Shown here: positions 24,340 through 32,914 of the stretch, piece after piece
How the letters are laid out: each line of letters begins with the position of its first letter
How positions within the stretch are numbered: the stretch's first letter is position 1
Source of the DNA: a virus
Virus record (IMG/VR): IMGVR_UViG_3300025669_000020
Span: 41,614 to 105,613 of that record
DNA: 64,000 bases
Direction: 5' to 3' (one strand)
The notes under the pieces: generated by a model
The model's input: the letters and a program-made list of their open reading frames with translations, nothing else
The model's database searches: none
Told to the model about the DNA's origin: nothing
Position numbers and translations under genes: made by a program

Positions 24340-26983
24340 ATGCATCCCAACCACTACAGAGTCGCCCAGATGCACCTGGAAGCTACCAGCCACAAGAAGT
24401 CCATCGTCCTCATGACGTTCCTGGCAGACCTTGCCCGGAGCCTCGGGGTCGGTCGGCATGTCTACGTCGTGGGTGGGGCAGTGCGGAATTTCGTGATCGA
24501 TGAGCCCATCAAGGACATCGATGTGGTCATCGACTCCCTGGCTCTCGGGGGAGGCAGGGACTCCGAGTGGTTCGCCAAGAAGGTCGTCAAGGCCATCCCC
24601 GTTCCCGTCAACATGGAGACCAACCAGTACGGTGTGGCCCTCCTCCATGTGAAGGGGGACTGGATTCTGGATGGGGACAACCTCAAGGGTGAGGACATCG
24701 AGATCGCCAACGCCCGCAAAGAGTCCTACGGCGGGGCCGAAGGGAAGGGCTACCGAGCCCCACATGGTAGAGCCCGCGACCATCGAGGAAGATGTGGTTC
24801 GAAGGGAATTCACCTTCAATTGTGTTGCGGGGGACACCCTTATCCCCACTGCGCAGGGCATTCTCCGAATCGATCAAATTGCTTCCCGTGAGGTTGGGGA
24901 TCAACAGGACATTCAAATCATGGTGGCAGGGCAGGAGGGTCCTGCTGAAGCTGTGGGGTGGCAGTACAGTGGGTTTGCTCCTACCTTGAGGGTAACAACG
25001 GGGTGGGGTCACACCCTCTCCTGTACGCATCACCATCCATTTCTGGTCCTTCGGGGGCATGGCCATGAGTGGATACAGGCGGATCAGCTTGATGAGGGGG
25101 ATCTGCTTTGTGTGCCTGTGCAGCAAATGATCCGTAGTACCTCATTGATCCTGGGGTTACCTGATCCTCCGAAACCCCGGACAGGTAAACTCAAGGAGGG
25201 GGTGGTAAAACCTGATGTGATGACACCTGAGCTGGCATTCGTGATCGGGTGTGTGGTGGCCGAAGGATCAAACACCCCTACTCGGGTCTCTTTCAGCAAT
25301 TCAGACCCCGCTTTCATTTCCCGGTATATCGAGTGCTTCAACGCTGTGTTCGGGTTCGTGCCCTCACGGAACAAGGTGGTTGAGAAGGGTTCTGTCCGTA
25401 CCCTGCGAGGTGTGGATTTTGTCGCCACTGCTGATGGTTACGACATCCTCGCTAACAGCAAGGCTGTGGTAGGATGGCTGCAAGACCTCGGCCTTTATTG
25501 CGGGGGATCCAAGGGGGGGAAATCTGCATCCCACCACAAGGTTGTGCCGTGGTCTATCCTCCAAGCCGACGAACAGAGCCAACGAGCGTTCCTTGCAGCT
25601 TATCTGGAGGGGGATGGGTGTCTCCACCACACGGGTCGCATCACATACTGTTCGGCATCTCATCAGGTGCGACAGCAGTTGCAGGTGCTTCTGGGCTCCC
25701 ACGGCATCTTGTCCAAGGTTAAGGACAGGTTCGTGTACATCAATGCTGTGGATTCCTCGCGGCTATGGGAGAAGATTCATCCGTGGATGGTCACCAAGAA
25801 ATTCGACTACACAGGCCGCGTGTTCAAGAGCCGCAACCGTTATGGCATTCCAGTGGACTACATTGCAGGGTTCCTCTCGGGCCGTAGACAGGCATCAGCG
25901 GGTAAGGCAGGGGTCGCCTACACAACAGATTCCGGGGATGCACAACCCCTTCGTGGGATGCACGACCCTGTCCGGTTAGTTCGCCGTCTTCTCCATGACG
26001 CATATGCTCGCGGGGATTTCAACGATTTCCTGGATGGTCTTAGGGTCATTAGTCCCAAGGAACACCTCAATCTCCAACGGTTGTTTGATCTCAGCTACCA
26101 ATATGTAGAGGTCACCTCTGTAGAAGATGCGGGCAAACAGGATGTATTCGACATCTCGATGGAAGAGGGGATGGAACCTGCATTTGTGGCGAATGGGGTG
26201 GTAGTACACAACACCCTCATGTGGCGGCTGCACGACCTGGCCCGAGGGCCGGACAAGGCAGAGATCATTGACCTCACCGGGTGCGGTCTGCGGGATTTGA
26301 AGAACCGCGAGCTGCGGTGCCCCTCGGACCCCGACAAGACCTTCTCGGATGACCCGACACGGCTGCTCCGTGTGGTCAAGTTCACCACGAAGTACGGGAT
26401 CAAGATTCCTGCTGACGTGAAGGCTTCCATCAAGCGGAATGCCCCCAAGCTGCGGAAGGCACCTCACAGTGCCCTGTCCAACCTGCTGATCAACACCGTG
26501 CTGGTGGAGCCATACGCCAAAAAGGCTCTCCATCAGATGAAGGACTTGGGTCTGCTGGACGTGCTGGCAGACATGGTGCGAGAGGTGAAGCCTTTCAGGG
26601 AGGCACTGCAGAGCTGGGTGTCCAACCAGCGGGTGCTCCTGATGTTCGACATCATGGACGTGGGGCTTCCCATGAACACCCCCATCGGGTGGCTGGACAA
26701 GGACCAGCAGAAGCGTCTGCGGGAGATCGCCCTTGGGATGGAGCCTGGTGAGGCCACGAAGTTCCTGGCTGTTTTGAAGCAGACTGGAAAGCTCTGGGGG
26801 GACAAGACCTTCTTCCACACCCTGGCTCAAGAGATGGGTGTAGAGCGGACTGGGATGGCAGTGTTCGGCAAGGCTCTTCAGGAAGTCGCCCGTGACATCA
26901 TTCTGTTTGACCCGACTCTGGCGTGGAAGCCCAAGGATATGCGGCAGTGGGCCCGTGAGCGGATGCGGGAAAAGCGGTTCTAG
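24340..26983 (+). CDS. CCA/poly(A)-polymerase-type nucleotidyltransferase, intein-split and frameshifted
   Basis: The head domain reads from ATG 24340 (VYVVGGAVRNFVIDEPIKDIDVVID has the GG and DxD motifs) to about 24753, then continues one base ahead (+1) as EPHMVEPATIEEDVVRREFTFN. An intein (24821-26212) interrupts the conserved RRxFTxN motif. The C-extein resumes TLMWRLHDL, then IDLTGCGLRDLKNRELR and FSDDPTRLLRVVKF, as in tRNA nucleotidyltransferases. Residues 6-17 carry an RVA-type tag (YRVAQMHLEATS). The HD partner follows at 27077. Product: tRNA CCA repair or another nucleotidyl transfer. Confidence 0.75.
24821..26212 (+). mobile_element. Intein with LAGLIDADG homing endonuclease
   Basis: 464 codons from Cys (TGT 24821) to Asn (AAC 26210-26212). 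Block A is CVAGDTLIPTAQGILRIDQI; block B includes the THHHPF histidine stretch. The endonuclease has two LAGLIDADG-like helices (LAFVIGCVVAEG and FLAAYLEGDG). The end is DVFDISMEEG...FVANGVVVHN, followed by Thr as the +1 extein residue. It inserts in the active-site motif of the nucleotidyltransferase, a usual choice for inteins. All splicing residues look intact. Confidence 0.9.
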
Positions 26984-27076
26984 GTCCCCCGCCGAACAAA
27001 TTGTGTTTTCGTGGGTGGGCTTCTGGCTGTCCGAGCGTAGTAGGTTTGTGCGTCTACCTACCACGGAGTGACCTTC

Positions 27077-27982
27077 ATGCAGCCTTCCCCCCACAGCGTA
27101 GCCCAGCAGCATCGCAAGCTCCTGTCCAAGCTGGACGTGTCTGCCGACACCCTGGAAGCACAGCTCCAGGATCTGATCGACGGCGTCGAAGACCTGGATG
27201 AGGCTTCCAAGTCCCTGGGGTTCGATCTCCGTGAACTCCCCAAGCTGCTGAAGGAGCACAAGCACTCCGACGACGCGTACCACCGTGGTGAGACCATCAT
27301 GGAGCACATGCGGTGGGTGCTGGAGGATGTGGAGGCAGTCACCGTTGGGATGGATGAGCCCCGGCGTCGGATTCTGCGTGTGGTGGCTCTCCTGCACGAC
27401 GTGGGCAAGGCATGCACCTACGCCTGGGACGGCGAGAGGTGCAAGGCGACCTTCCACAACCACGACAAGAAGTCTGTGGAGATCGCCAAGGTGCTCCTGG
27501 CTCGGTTCGATGAAGATGTGGAGGACTACAAGCAGCATATCCTCGACATCGTGGCCAACCACGACAAGTTCTTCCAGCTGGGTGATGTGCGCCCCCTCAA
27601 CGGCGGCACCAAGTACCTGCGGAAGTTCACGGAGAAGGCAGTCAGCGTGGGTGAGCAGCTGGAGAACCTTGCGATGTTCGCCCGTGCGGACAGCTCCCGT
27701 GCCCGCACCATCCAGCAGACCCTGGACGAGATCCGTCTCGTCATGGCTGATGTGGTGGAGTACCGGGCCAAGGCCGAGCAGCAGAAGCTGGAGAAAGAAG
27801 AGGCAGCCATCAAGCTCCAGGAGAACATCGTCAAGTACCACGATGAGATCGCCGCTCTGGTGGATGCTGTCGTGCCTGGGCTGTCCAGCGAGCTTCCCGA
27901 CATCAAGGCAGTGAACAAGGGGCTCGGTACTGCTCGGGAGTACAGGGTGCTCAAGCAGCTGCAGGCTATCCTCACTCGCTAG
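27077..27982 (+). CDS. HD-domain phosphohydrolase, partner of the nucleotidyltransferase
   Basis: A 301-aa protein. ATG 27077 has ggag 8 nt upstream; a GTG at 27068 overlaps that site and is rejected. HD motifs in order: HRGETIMEHM (about 69), ALLHDVGK (H107 D108), NHDKKSVEIA and VANHDKF. This is the HD layout fused behind many bacterial CCA-adding enzymes, where it has phosphatase/phosphodiesterase activity on 2',3'-cyclic or 2' phosphates. Here it is a separate gene after the nucleotidyltransferase. The C-terminus is a coiled coil. Confidence 0.75.
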   Translation: MQPSPHSVAQQHRKLLSKLDVSADTLEAQLQDLIDGVEDLDEASKSLGFDLRELPKLLKEHKHSDDAYHRGETIMEHMRWVLEDVEAVTVGMDEPRRRILRVVALLHDVGKACTYAWDGERCKATFHNHDKKSVEIAKVLLARFDEDVEDYKQHILDIVANHDKFFQLGDVRPLNGGTKYLRKFTEKAVSVGEQLENLAMFARADSSRARTIQQTLDEIRLVMADVVEYRAKAEQQKLEKEEAAIKLQENIVKYHDEIAALVDAVVPGLSSELPDIKAVNKGLGTAREYRVLKQLQAILTR

Positions 27983-27987
27983 CCTGT

Positions 27988-27992
27988 CTATA
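27988..27992 (+). promoter_or_regulatory. CTATA box before the 28023 gene
   Basis: gtctatacc with ctata 35 nt upstream of ATG 28023, in a 40-nt gap. It matches the boxes at 37409 and 61693 (gtctata). Confidence 0.35.
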
Positions 27993-28022
27993 CCTCCGGG
28001 TGTGTGACACCTGGAGTAGTTG

Positions 28023-29834
28023 ATGCCCCGCGTAGCTGGAATCTTCGAGGCACCCCCCGCCATGCTCAAGTCATTCTTGGGCTGGGCGGTGCCTTTGTAT
28101 GCGGGGCACGTGCTGGCCCAGACAGAAGCCCGCCTTCAGCTCCTGCGGAACCAAGAACAAATCTACTTGGATGCCGTGAAGGAGATGGAGCGCACCCAGC
28201 GGAATCTGGAACATATTGTGGATGCTTTGGAGGTGGGTGGGGAATTCACTTTCCACACCTACAGAGTGCTGCCGAGTGGGAAGCTCTACTCGTTTATCCA
28301 CGGGGCTCAGCGTCGTCTTGATGGGATTCCTGATTCAACGGGGAAGCCTGTACGGTTCTATGCGGTAGGGAAGGGCAGGAAGCGGCTGAAGTACCCCCGC
28401 TGGAGTAACAACACTCGCAAGAATGCCCTGTACTACTTGAGGGGTGATTTGCAGAGCGGCCTCGCTTTCATGGAGGCGGGGATCACGCAGTTCCGTGAGA
28501 GGGGGGACGACCCCGGCTCGGCTTTGGTAGACAATATTCTTCTTCGGCGTGAGTGCCTCAAGCACACATCCAAGGCCAAGGAATACGCCACTAAGACCAA
28601 GCGCAAGCTCCCCGTAAATCTCTCTGGGTGGAGGTATGCTCAGGCCACAGCCAAGGAACTGGCTGCAATCGAGTACAAGAACATCACGGTGATTCTGGAC
28701 TTCAAGGGGCACAGCACTCGTGGTGGTATTTGGAGGCCCGGCCAGAAAGAGTTGCAGGTGGACGTGCTCCACCCCATCCCCTTGACGGTAGCCGAGTTCC
28801 GGGTGGGTCTGGAAAGCATCCAGGAAGTAGCCCGTCATGAGCTACAGCATGTAGGTCAATTCCTGCTGAAAGAGCTGCGGGGTTTGGGGGAGATTGGTGG
28901 TATCCCAGGTGCTTCCGTGCGGGACACCTCTCGGGATGTGTATGGGTTCCCGGCAGATCCCAAGTATGTGCGCCGCCAAGACGAACATGAGCTTCGAGAT
29001 GTGGAGTTCTACACGGACCTCGCGGACGAGGTTCCCAATTTCATGCGGGCTATCCGCAAGGTCTCTCCTGAGGATCAGCAGGTGGCTTTCCGCACTTGGA
29101 CAGGGTTGCAAAAATGGGAACGTACCATGAGCCCCAAGGTGGGGGAGAGCACCTTCTTCCGCAGGTTGCACACATGGAACAAGGCAAAATGGGTGAGAGC
29201 TGTGGGTGAATTCCTGAAGGCCGTTGAGAAGAAAGGCTACCGAGCCCCCTCAGCCTTCCGTGTGGCCTCCCGTCACGTGGCATCGTATTTCAGCATCGGG
29301 GACCATGTCCTCTTTGGGAAGTACAAGAACAAGAAGGGCAAAGTCATTGCTGCCTACCTGGATGAGAAGGGTCACCCCGTGGTGGAGATTGAGCCTGTCC
29401 CCAAGGGCAGGAAGCAGAACAAGATCGTCCAGCTCTACCGCATTTGGCATGCACCCGCGTCCCCCAAGATGGCCAACCAAGACTGGTCCCGACCCTCTGC
29501 TGTGCGCGTAGCCCAGGCTCGCGATGAGGGCTCCAAGGATTTCTTCGACAACCCCATGCGGTCATCGGTGAGGGACTTTGCCCTGTCCAATGCCATCACC
29601 AACGAGCCGGCTGTGGCTCAGCAGTCCCTGGATGATGGGCTCATCACAGAGACTGAAGAAGAGCGGGTGGATGACGCCCCTCTCACCCCATCGGAATCGG
29701 TACAGGAGCCTGGTGGGAAAGAGTTCTCTACCCTGGCGCAGTACCTGATCGAGACCGACACCCCCACCGTAGAGCCCGTGTCCCAGGGGTTTGCCGATAT
29801 TCCTAAGTCCAAGAACTTGGCGGAGGAGGGGTAG
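28023..29834 (+). CDS. 603-aa metallopeptidase-like protein with RVA tags
   Basis: ATG 28023 has ctggag upstream. The start MPRVAGIF and residues 412-418 (FRVASRH) fit the recurring tag. Residues 200-330 contain a zincin-type site HELQH (272-276), with EHELRDVEFYTDLADE (321-336) as likely third-ligand region. After the second tag comes a small KOW/SH3-like barrel (about 425-475) and an acidic, Thr/Pro-rich tail. The tag thus marks the border between enzyme and barrel. Substrate unknown. Confidence 0.65.
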   Translation: MPRVAGIFEAPPAMLKSFLGWAVPLYAGHVLAQTEARLQLLRNQEQIYLDAVKEMERTQRNLEHIVDALEVGGEFTFHTYRVLPSGKLYSFIHGAQRRLDGIPDSTGKPVRFYAVGKGRKRLKYPRWSNNTRKNALYYLRGDLQSGLAFMEAGITQFRERGDDPGSALVDNILLRRECLKHTSKAKEYATKTKRKLPVNLSGWRYAQATAKELAAIEYKNITVILDFKGHSTRGGIWRPGQKELQVDVLHPIPLTVAEFRVGLESIQEVARHELQHVGQFLLKELRGLGEIGGIPGASVRDTSRDVYGFPADPKYVRRQDEHELRDVEFYTDLADEVPNFMRAIRKVSPEDQQVAFRTWTGLQKWERTMSPKVGESTFFRRLHTWNKAKWVRAVGEFLKAVEKKGYRAPSAFRVASRHVASYFSIGDHVLFGKYKNKKGKVIAAYLDEKGHPVVEIEPVPKGRKQNKIVQLYRIWHAPASPKMANQDWSRPSAVRVAQARDEGSKDFFDNPMRSSVRDFALSNAITNEPAVAQQSLDDGLITETEEERVDDAPLTPSESVQEPGGKEFSTLAQYLIETDTPTVEPVSQGFADIPKSKNLAEEG

Positions 29835-30386
29835 ATGGCTTCCATTACAGGCTCCTTGAGCAATGACGTAGAGCTGATGTTCCCAGGGGACAGGTTCCCC
29901 GTTTCGGCAGGCCCCACCATGATCGCCAATGGTTGGCGTGGAGGCATCTGGGTCATGTATGTCACCTCCGCCCTGGGTGATTTCGTGGTGGAGACCAGCG
30001 ATGGCACAATGACCTGTGGGTTCCTCCTGTTCCAGAGTGAGCAGTACCCCGCGACCCACATCCTGGAAGGCTCCCCCGGCAACTGGCTGGCTGGCCAGCC
30101 ACGGAGCTGTCAGGCAACCAGTGTGGTCACCCTGATCAGTGGTGGCACCCGTGCCTATTTCCGCAGATACGAGACCATCGCTCTCGCTGCTGGCACCAGG
30201 TCAGGTGGGCCAATCACCTATGCGCTGCAGGACACGTTGAAGGTGTCCGAGAACGGGTTGCTCTGCAATGACTCTGATGCCGCCTTGGCAGCGGCGGGTA
30301 TTGCCACTCCTGTCGTGGTCGGCATTGTGAGTGCAACACCCTCCACAGCCAATGAGGTCCGCCTAGGGGCGGACGTTAAGTACTGA
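29835..30386 (+). CDS. Capsid decoration-like virion protein
   Basis: A 183-aa protein that starts after the previous stop. Its C-terminal half (PITYALQDTLKVSENGLLC...VVVGIVSATP) aligns with the protein at 41799 (PITYTTGLALAASRNGFLC...IIGILKMP), which precedes the major capsid gene. The two look like paralogous decoration or head-associated proteins. It sits inside the enzyme island, between two tagged proteins. Confidence 0.6.
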   Translation: MASITGSLSNDVELMFPGDRFPVSAGPTMIANGWRGGIWVMYVTSALGDFVVETSDGTMTCGFLLFQSEQYPATHILEGSPGNWLAGQPRSCQATSVVTLISGGTRAYFRRYETIALAAGTRSGGPITYALQDTLKVSENGLLCNDSDAALAAAGIATPVVVGIVSATPSTANEVRLGADVKY

Positions 30387-32395
30387 TGCCCTCTGCTCCC
30401 ACCCGCGTTGCAGGACGGTTCCTGGAGGCCACCAGGCCCGTGTGCAGGACCAAGGAGGGGTGGGACATCACGTTCAAGGTACTTGTTGATGACCCCCATG
30501 ATCAGATGGGGGTGAAGAAGGGGCACAAGAACCAGCGGGTGGTGGCTTTCATAGAGGGGCAGGAAGTGGGCTACCTCAAGTGGTCCTACATCCCCGAGCA
30601 GGTGTGGGAGCGCCGCTACCCTACGGTGTGGCACTACAGGCGTGATTTTGTAGGGTCCTGGTACGACGCAGAAGGCCAGGACTTGAATGATCTGGAGACC
30701 CTCTGGACACTACTGTTCCAGCATCCCCGCTACTACGGCGAGCCCCGTGAGAAGCCTGACGTGCGGGGCATGAAGAGGGACATCAAGCGGTATCTCAAAC
30801 AGCACCCACAGCTCTCTCCAGCATATGTCAAGTCACGGGAGTTCTGGGTAGATCGGCCCCTGGTCACATATGTGCATGTGGAACCAGCTTGGAGACGACA
30901 CAAGGTAGGGCTTGCCCTTTACACATACGCAGCACGGTGGTTGGCGAAGAAGGGTTTTCCTCTCTATGGGGACACTCTCCAGACAGCAGATGCCAAGGGG
31001 GTTTGGAAGAAGATGCGGAAGCTCAAGCGTATTCCCGTGAAGAACACGGAGTTCGAGCATGGCGGCAAACCTCGTGATCGGATTGATTATCGTCGCGTTG
31101 CCTCCCGGTTCATCTCCAAGCACGCGTGCATCATCGCAGTTGGTGACTGGGAGGGGAGCCGTTGTCTACTGAAGGTGCGGGATCGGAACTACCGTCCTGA
31201 CCTGGACGTGATCCACAAGGTCAAGGCCGGGGTGGAGCTGCTCTATGTCCACGACAAGAAGACGGGCTGGGTAGAGGGGCTGAATGAACACGGGATCGGG
31301 ATCGTGAACACCTCCCTCCTGGTGATCCGGGATGAGAACGAGGTTGACCTGACCACCTCGGAGGGGAAGAAGCTCAAGGACGGCACTCGTATCCGTGAGG
31401 CTCTGACCAAGAAGACCCTGGATGATGCGGTGGACTCCATCTGCAACTACGAGGGTGGGCTCATGGGCCACACCTTCCTCAGTGATGGGGAGACCACCAT
31501 CGTTGTGGAGCACACCATCAAGCACGATTGCAAGACCACGGTGCTCACGGGGGCAGATGTTGTTGTCCGAACGAACCATGGTGTCTCCCATGAGGACGCC
31601 GGGTACACAGACGGGAAGGACGCGGAGTCCTCTCACAAGCGGTCTGATGATGCAGAAGCTGCGCTCTCTGGGGTCAAGAAGATCGAGGATTTGGCTCCTA
31701 CCTTGATGGAGGCTCGGGGTCGGAAGAAGGACCCCAACAACATGGTGCGGAACACCGCCAACATGCGTACCACGTCCCAGATGCTGCTCGACCTGGACAA
31801 CCTGACATTGTACCTCTACCTGATCCCAGGGAAGGTGCAGTGGAAGGGGTACGTGAACAAGATGCCCAAGGGTCGGAAGCCGAAGCTCAAGCTTCAGGTG
31901 CTCCGGTACAAGGACGGGGACAGCCTTGATCTCGAACCAGTCCTGAAACAGGCCCACGTGGAGCCCATGGTGCAGATGGAAGACCATGGCTCTGATGAGG
32001 TGATATTCTACCTGAGGGACAGGAACACCGATAAGGTGTTGGCCGACCTCATCCTCACCGCTATGGATCCCCCCGGCTACTGGTTCGTGGGTCATTCCGG
32101 AGCCCTTGTGCGGGGACAGGGGTATGGCACCGAGCTGTACATGGCTGCCATCAAGTACGCCACGGAACAGGGACACGGGGTGGTGTCCGATGAGGAAGCC
32201 ATTGCCTCAGCCAAGGCAGCACGCAGGTATGTGCGGCGACGCGGGGTGCATTTTCAGGACGGCTCCGTGTACAAGACACGCAGATCCTTCCTGACCTTCT
32301 GCCTGGGGTATCCAGAGGAGGAGGATGCTCACGACATCAGGGACGCGGTGGTGATGACCTCTCGCAAGGGTGCTGCCTACCCCTCGGAGAGATGA
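30386..32395 (+). CDS. 669-aa fusion: GNAT, Ntn-hydrolase-like, GNAT
   Basis: ATG overlaps the previous stop. Residues 6-17 (TRVAGRFLEATR) are an N-terminal tag. A GNAT acetyltransferase domain spans about 20-215 (VTYVHVEPAWRRHKVGLALYTYA). A second tag (RRVASRF, 236-242) is followed at Cys248 by a domain like C45/acyl-CoA:6-APA acyltransferase Ntn hydrolases (CIIAV, VRDRNYRPDLD, GLNEHGIGIVNTS), where the nucleophile Cys becomes N-terminal after self-cleavage. A second GNAT-like domain follows (about 530-620, GALVRGQGYGTELYMAA). The tag placement suggests processing between domains. Confidence 0.7.
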   Translation: MPSAPTRVAGRFLEATRPVCRTKEGWDITFKVLVDDPHDQMGVKKGHKNQRVVAFIEGQEVGYLKWSYIPEQVWERRYPTVWHYRRDFVGSWYDAEGQDLNDLETLWTLLFQHPRYYGEPREKPDVRGMKRDIKRYLKQHPQLSPAYVKSREFWVDRPLVTYVHVEPAWRRHKVGLALYTYAARWLAKKGFPLYGDTLQTADAKGVWKKMRKLKRIPVKNTEFEHGGKPRDRIDYRRVASRFISKHACIIAVGDWEGSRCLLKVRDRNYRPDLDVIHKVKAGVELLYVHDKKTGWVEGLNEHGIGIVNTSLLVIRDENEVDLTTSEGKKLKDGTRIREALTKKTLDDAVDSICNYEGGLMGHTFLSDGETTIVVEHTIKHDCKTTVLTGADVVVRTNHGVSHEDAGYTDGKDAESSHKRSDDAEAALSGVKKIEDLAPTLMEARGRKKDPNNMVRNTANMRTTSQMLLDLDNLTLYLYLIPGKVQWKGYVNKMPKGRKPKLKLQVLRYKDGDSLDLEPVLKQAHVEPMVQMEDHGSDEVIFYLRDRNTDKVLADLILTAMDPPGYWFVGHSGALVRGQGYGTELYMAAIKYATEQGHGVVSDEEAIASAKAARRYVRRRGVHFQDGSVYKTRRSFLTFCLGYPEEEDAHDIRDAVVMTSRKGAAYPSER

Positions 32396-32892
32396 TGCCC
32401 ACTCTGACCCCTACCGGGCAGTCCGCCATGATGGATGGTGTTGTGTGGCTGGGTGATGTGCGGAAAGACCTCTTCATCCACTTCACCACACAGGAGAGGG
32501 CGGATCAGATCCTGGCAGCAGGCAAGCTCCTGATGAACCCTCCCTACAAGAAGTTCGGGACGGATGCCGTCAACGCAGTCTCCCTCAAGTGGGGGTGGTG
32601 GTCACCTGGGGTGCAGATGAAGCACCTGGGTTCCAAGGCTGACCTTGTGGGGATCGTGTTCCAGACATCCGTGGTCCCCGAGCGGGGGTATGTGGAAGAG
32701 ATCATCTGGAAGCGGGACGTACCCCTCAGGGGTGCCAAGGTGGTGCCTTTGTCCCAGGGTGCCTCGATGCTCCGGCGCACCCCAGAGCGCATCGCGGAAG
32801 ACGACATGGTGGTCTACAAGGAATCCCAGCTCCGTACAGCCGGGCTGGAGGTTGCCTGGGGGATGTGCTGTCGCGGTAATCCCTCTATTTAG
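32392..32892 (+). CDS. Possible ADP-ribosyltransferase-fold protein
   Basis: A 166-aa protein overlapping the previous stop (ATGATG). FIHFTTQERADQILAAGKLLM (about 27-47) resembles the opening of ART-fold proteins such as DarT or RNA 2'-phosphotransferase (hHxTxxxxxxxIL..G). A late Glu-rich strand could supply the catalytic acid, but cannot be assigned. It would modify protein or nucleic acid with ADP-ribose. No tag is seen. Confidence 0.4.
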   Translation: MMPTLTPTGQSAMMDGVVWLGDVRKDLFIHFTTQERADQILAAGKLLMNPPYKKFGTDAVNAVSLKWGWWSPGVQMKHLGSKADLVGIVFQTSVVPERGYVEEIIWKRDVPLRGAKVVPLSQGASMLRRTPERIAEDDMVVYKESQLRTAGLEVAWGMCCRGNPSI

Positions 32893-32914
32893 TCACCGCT
32901 GGTAGAGGAACCCT

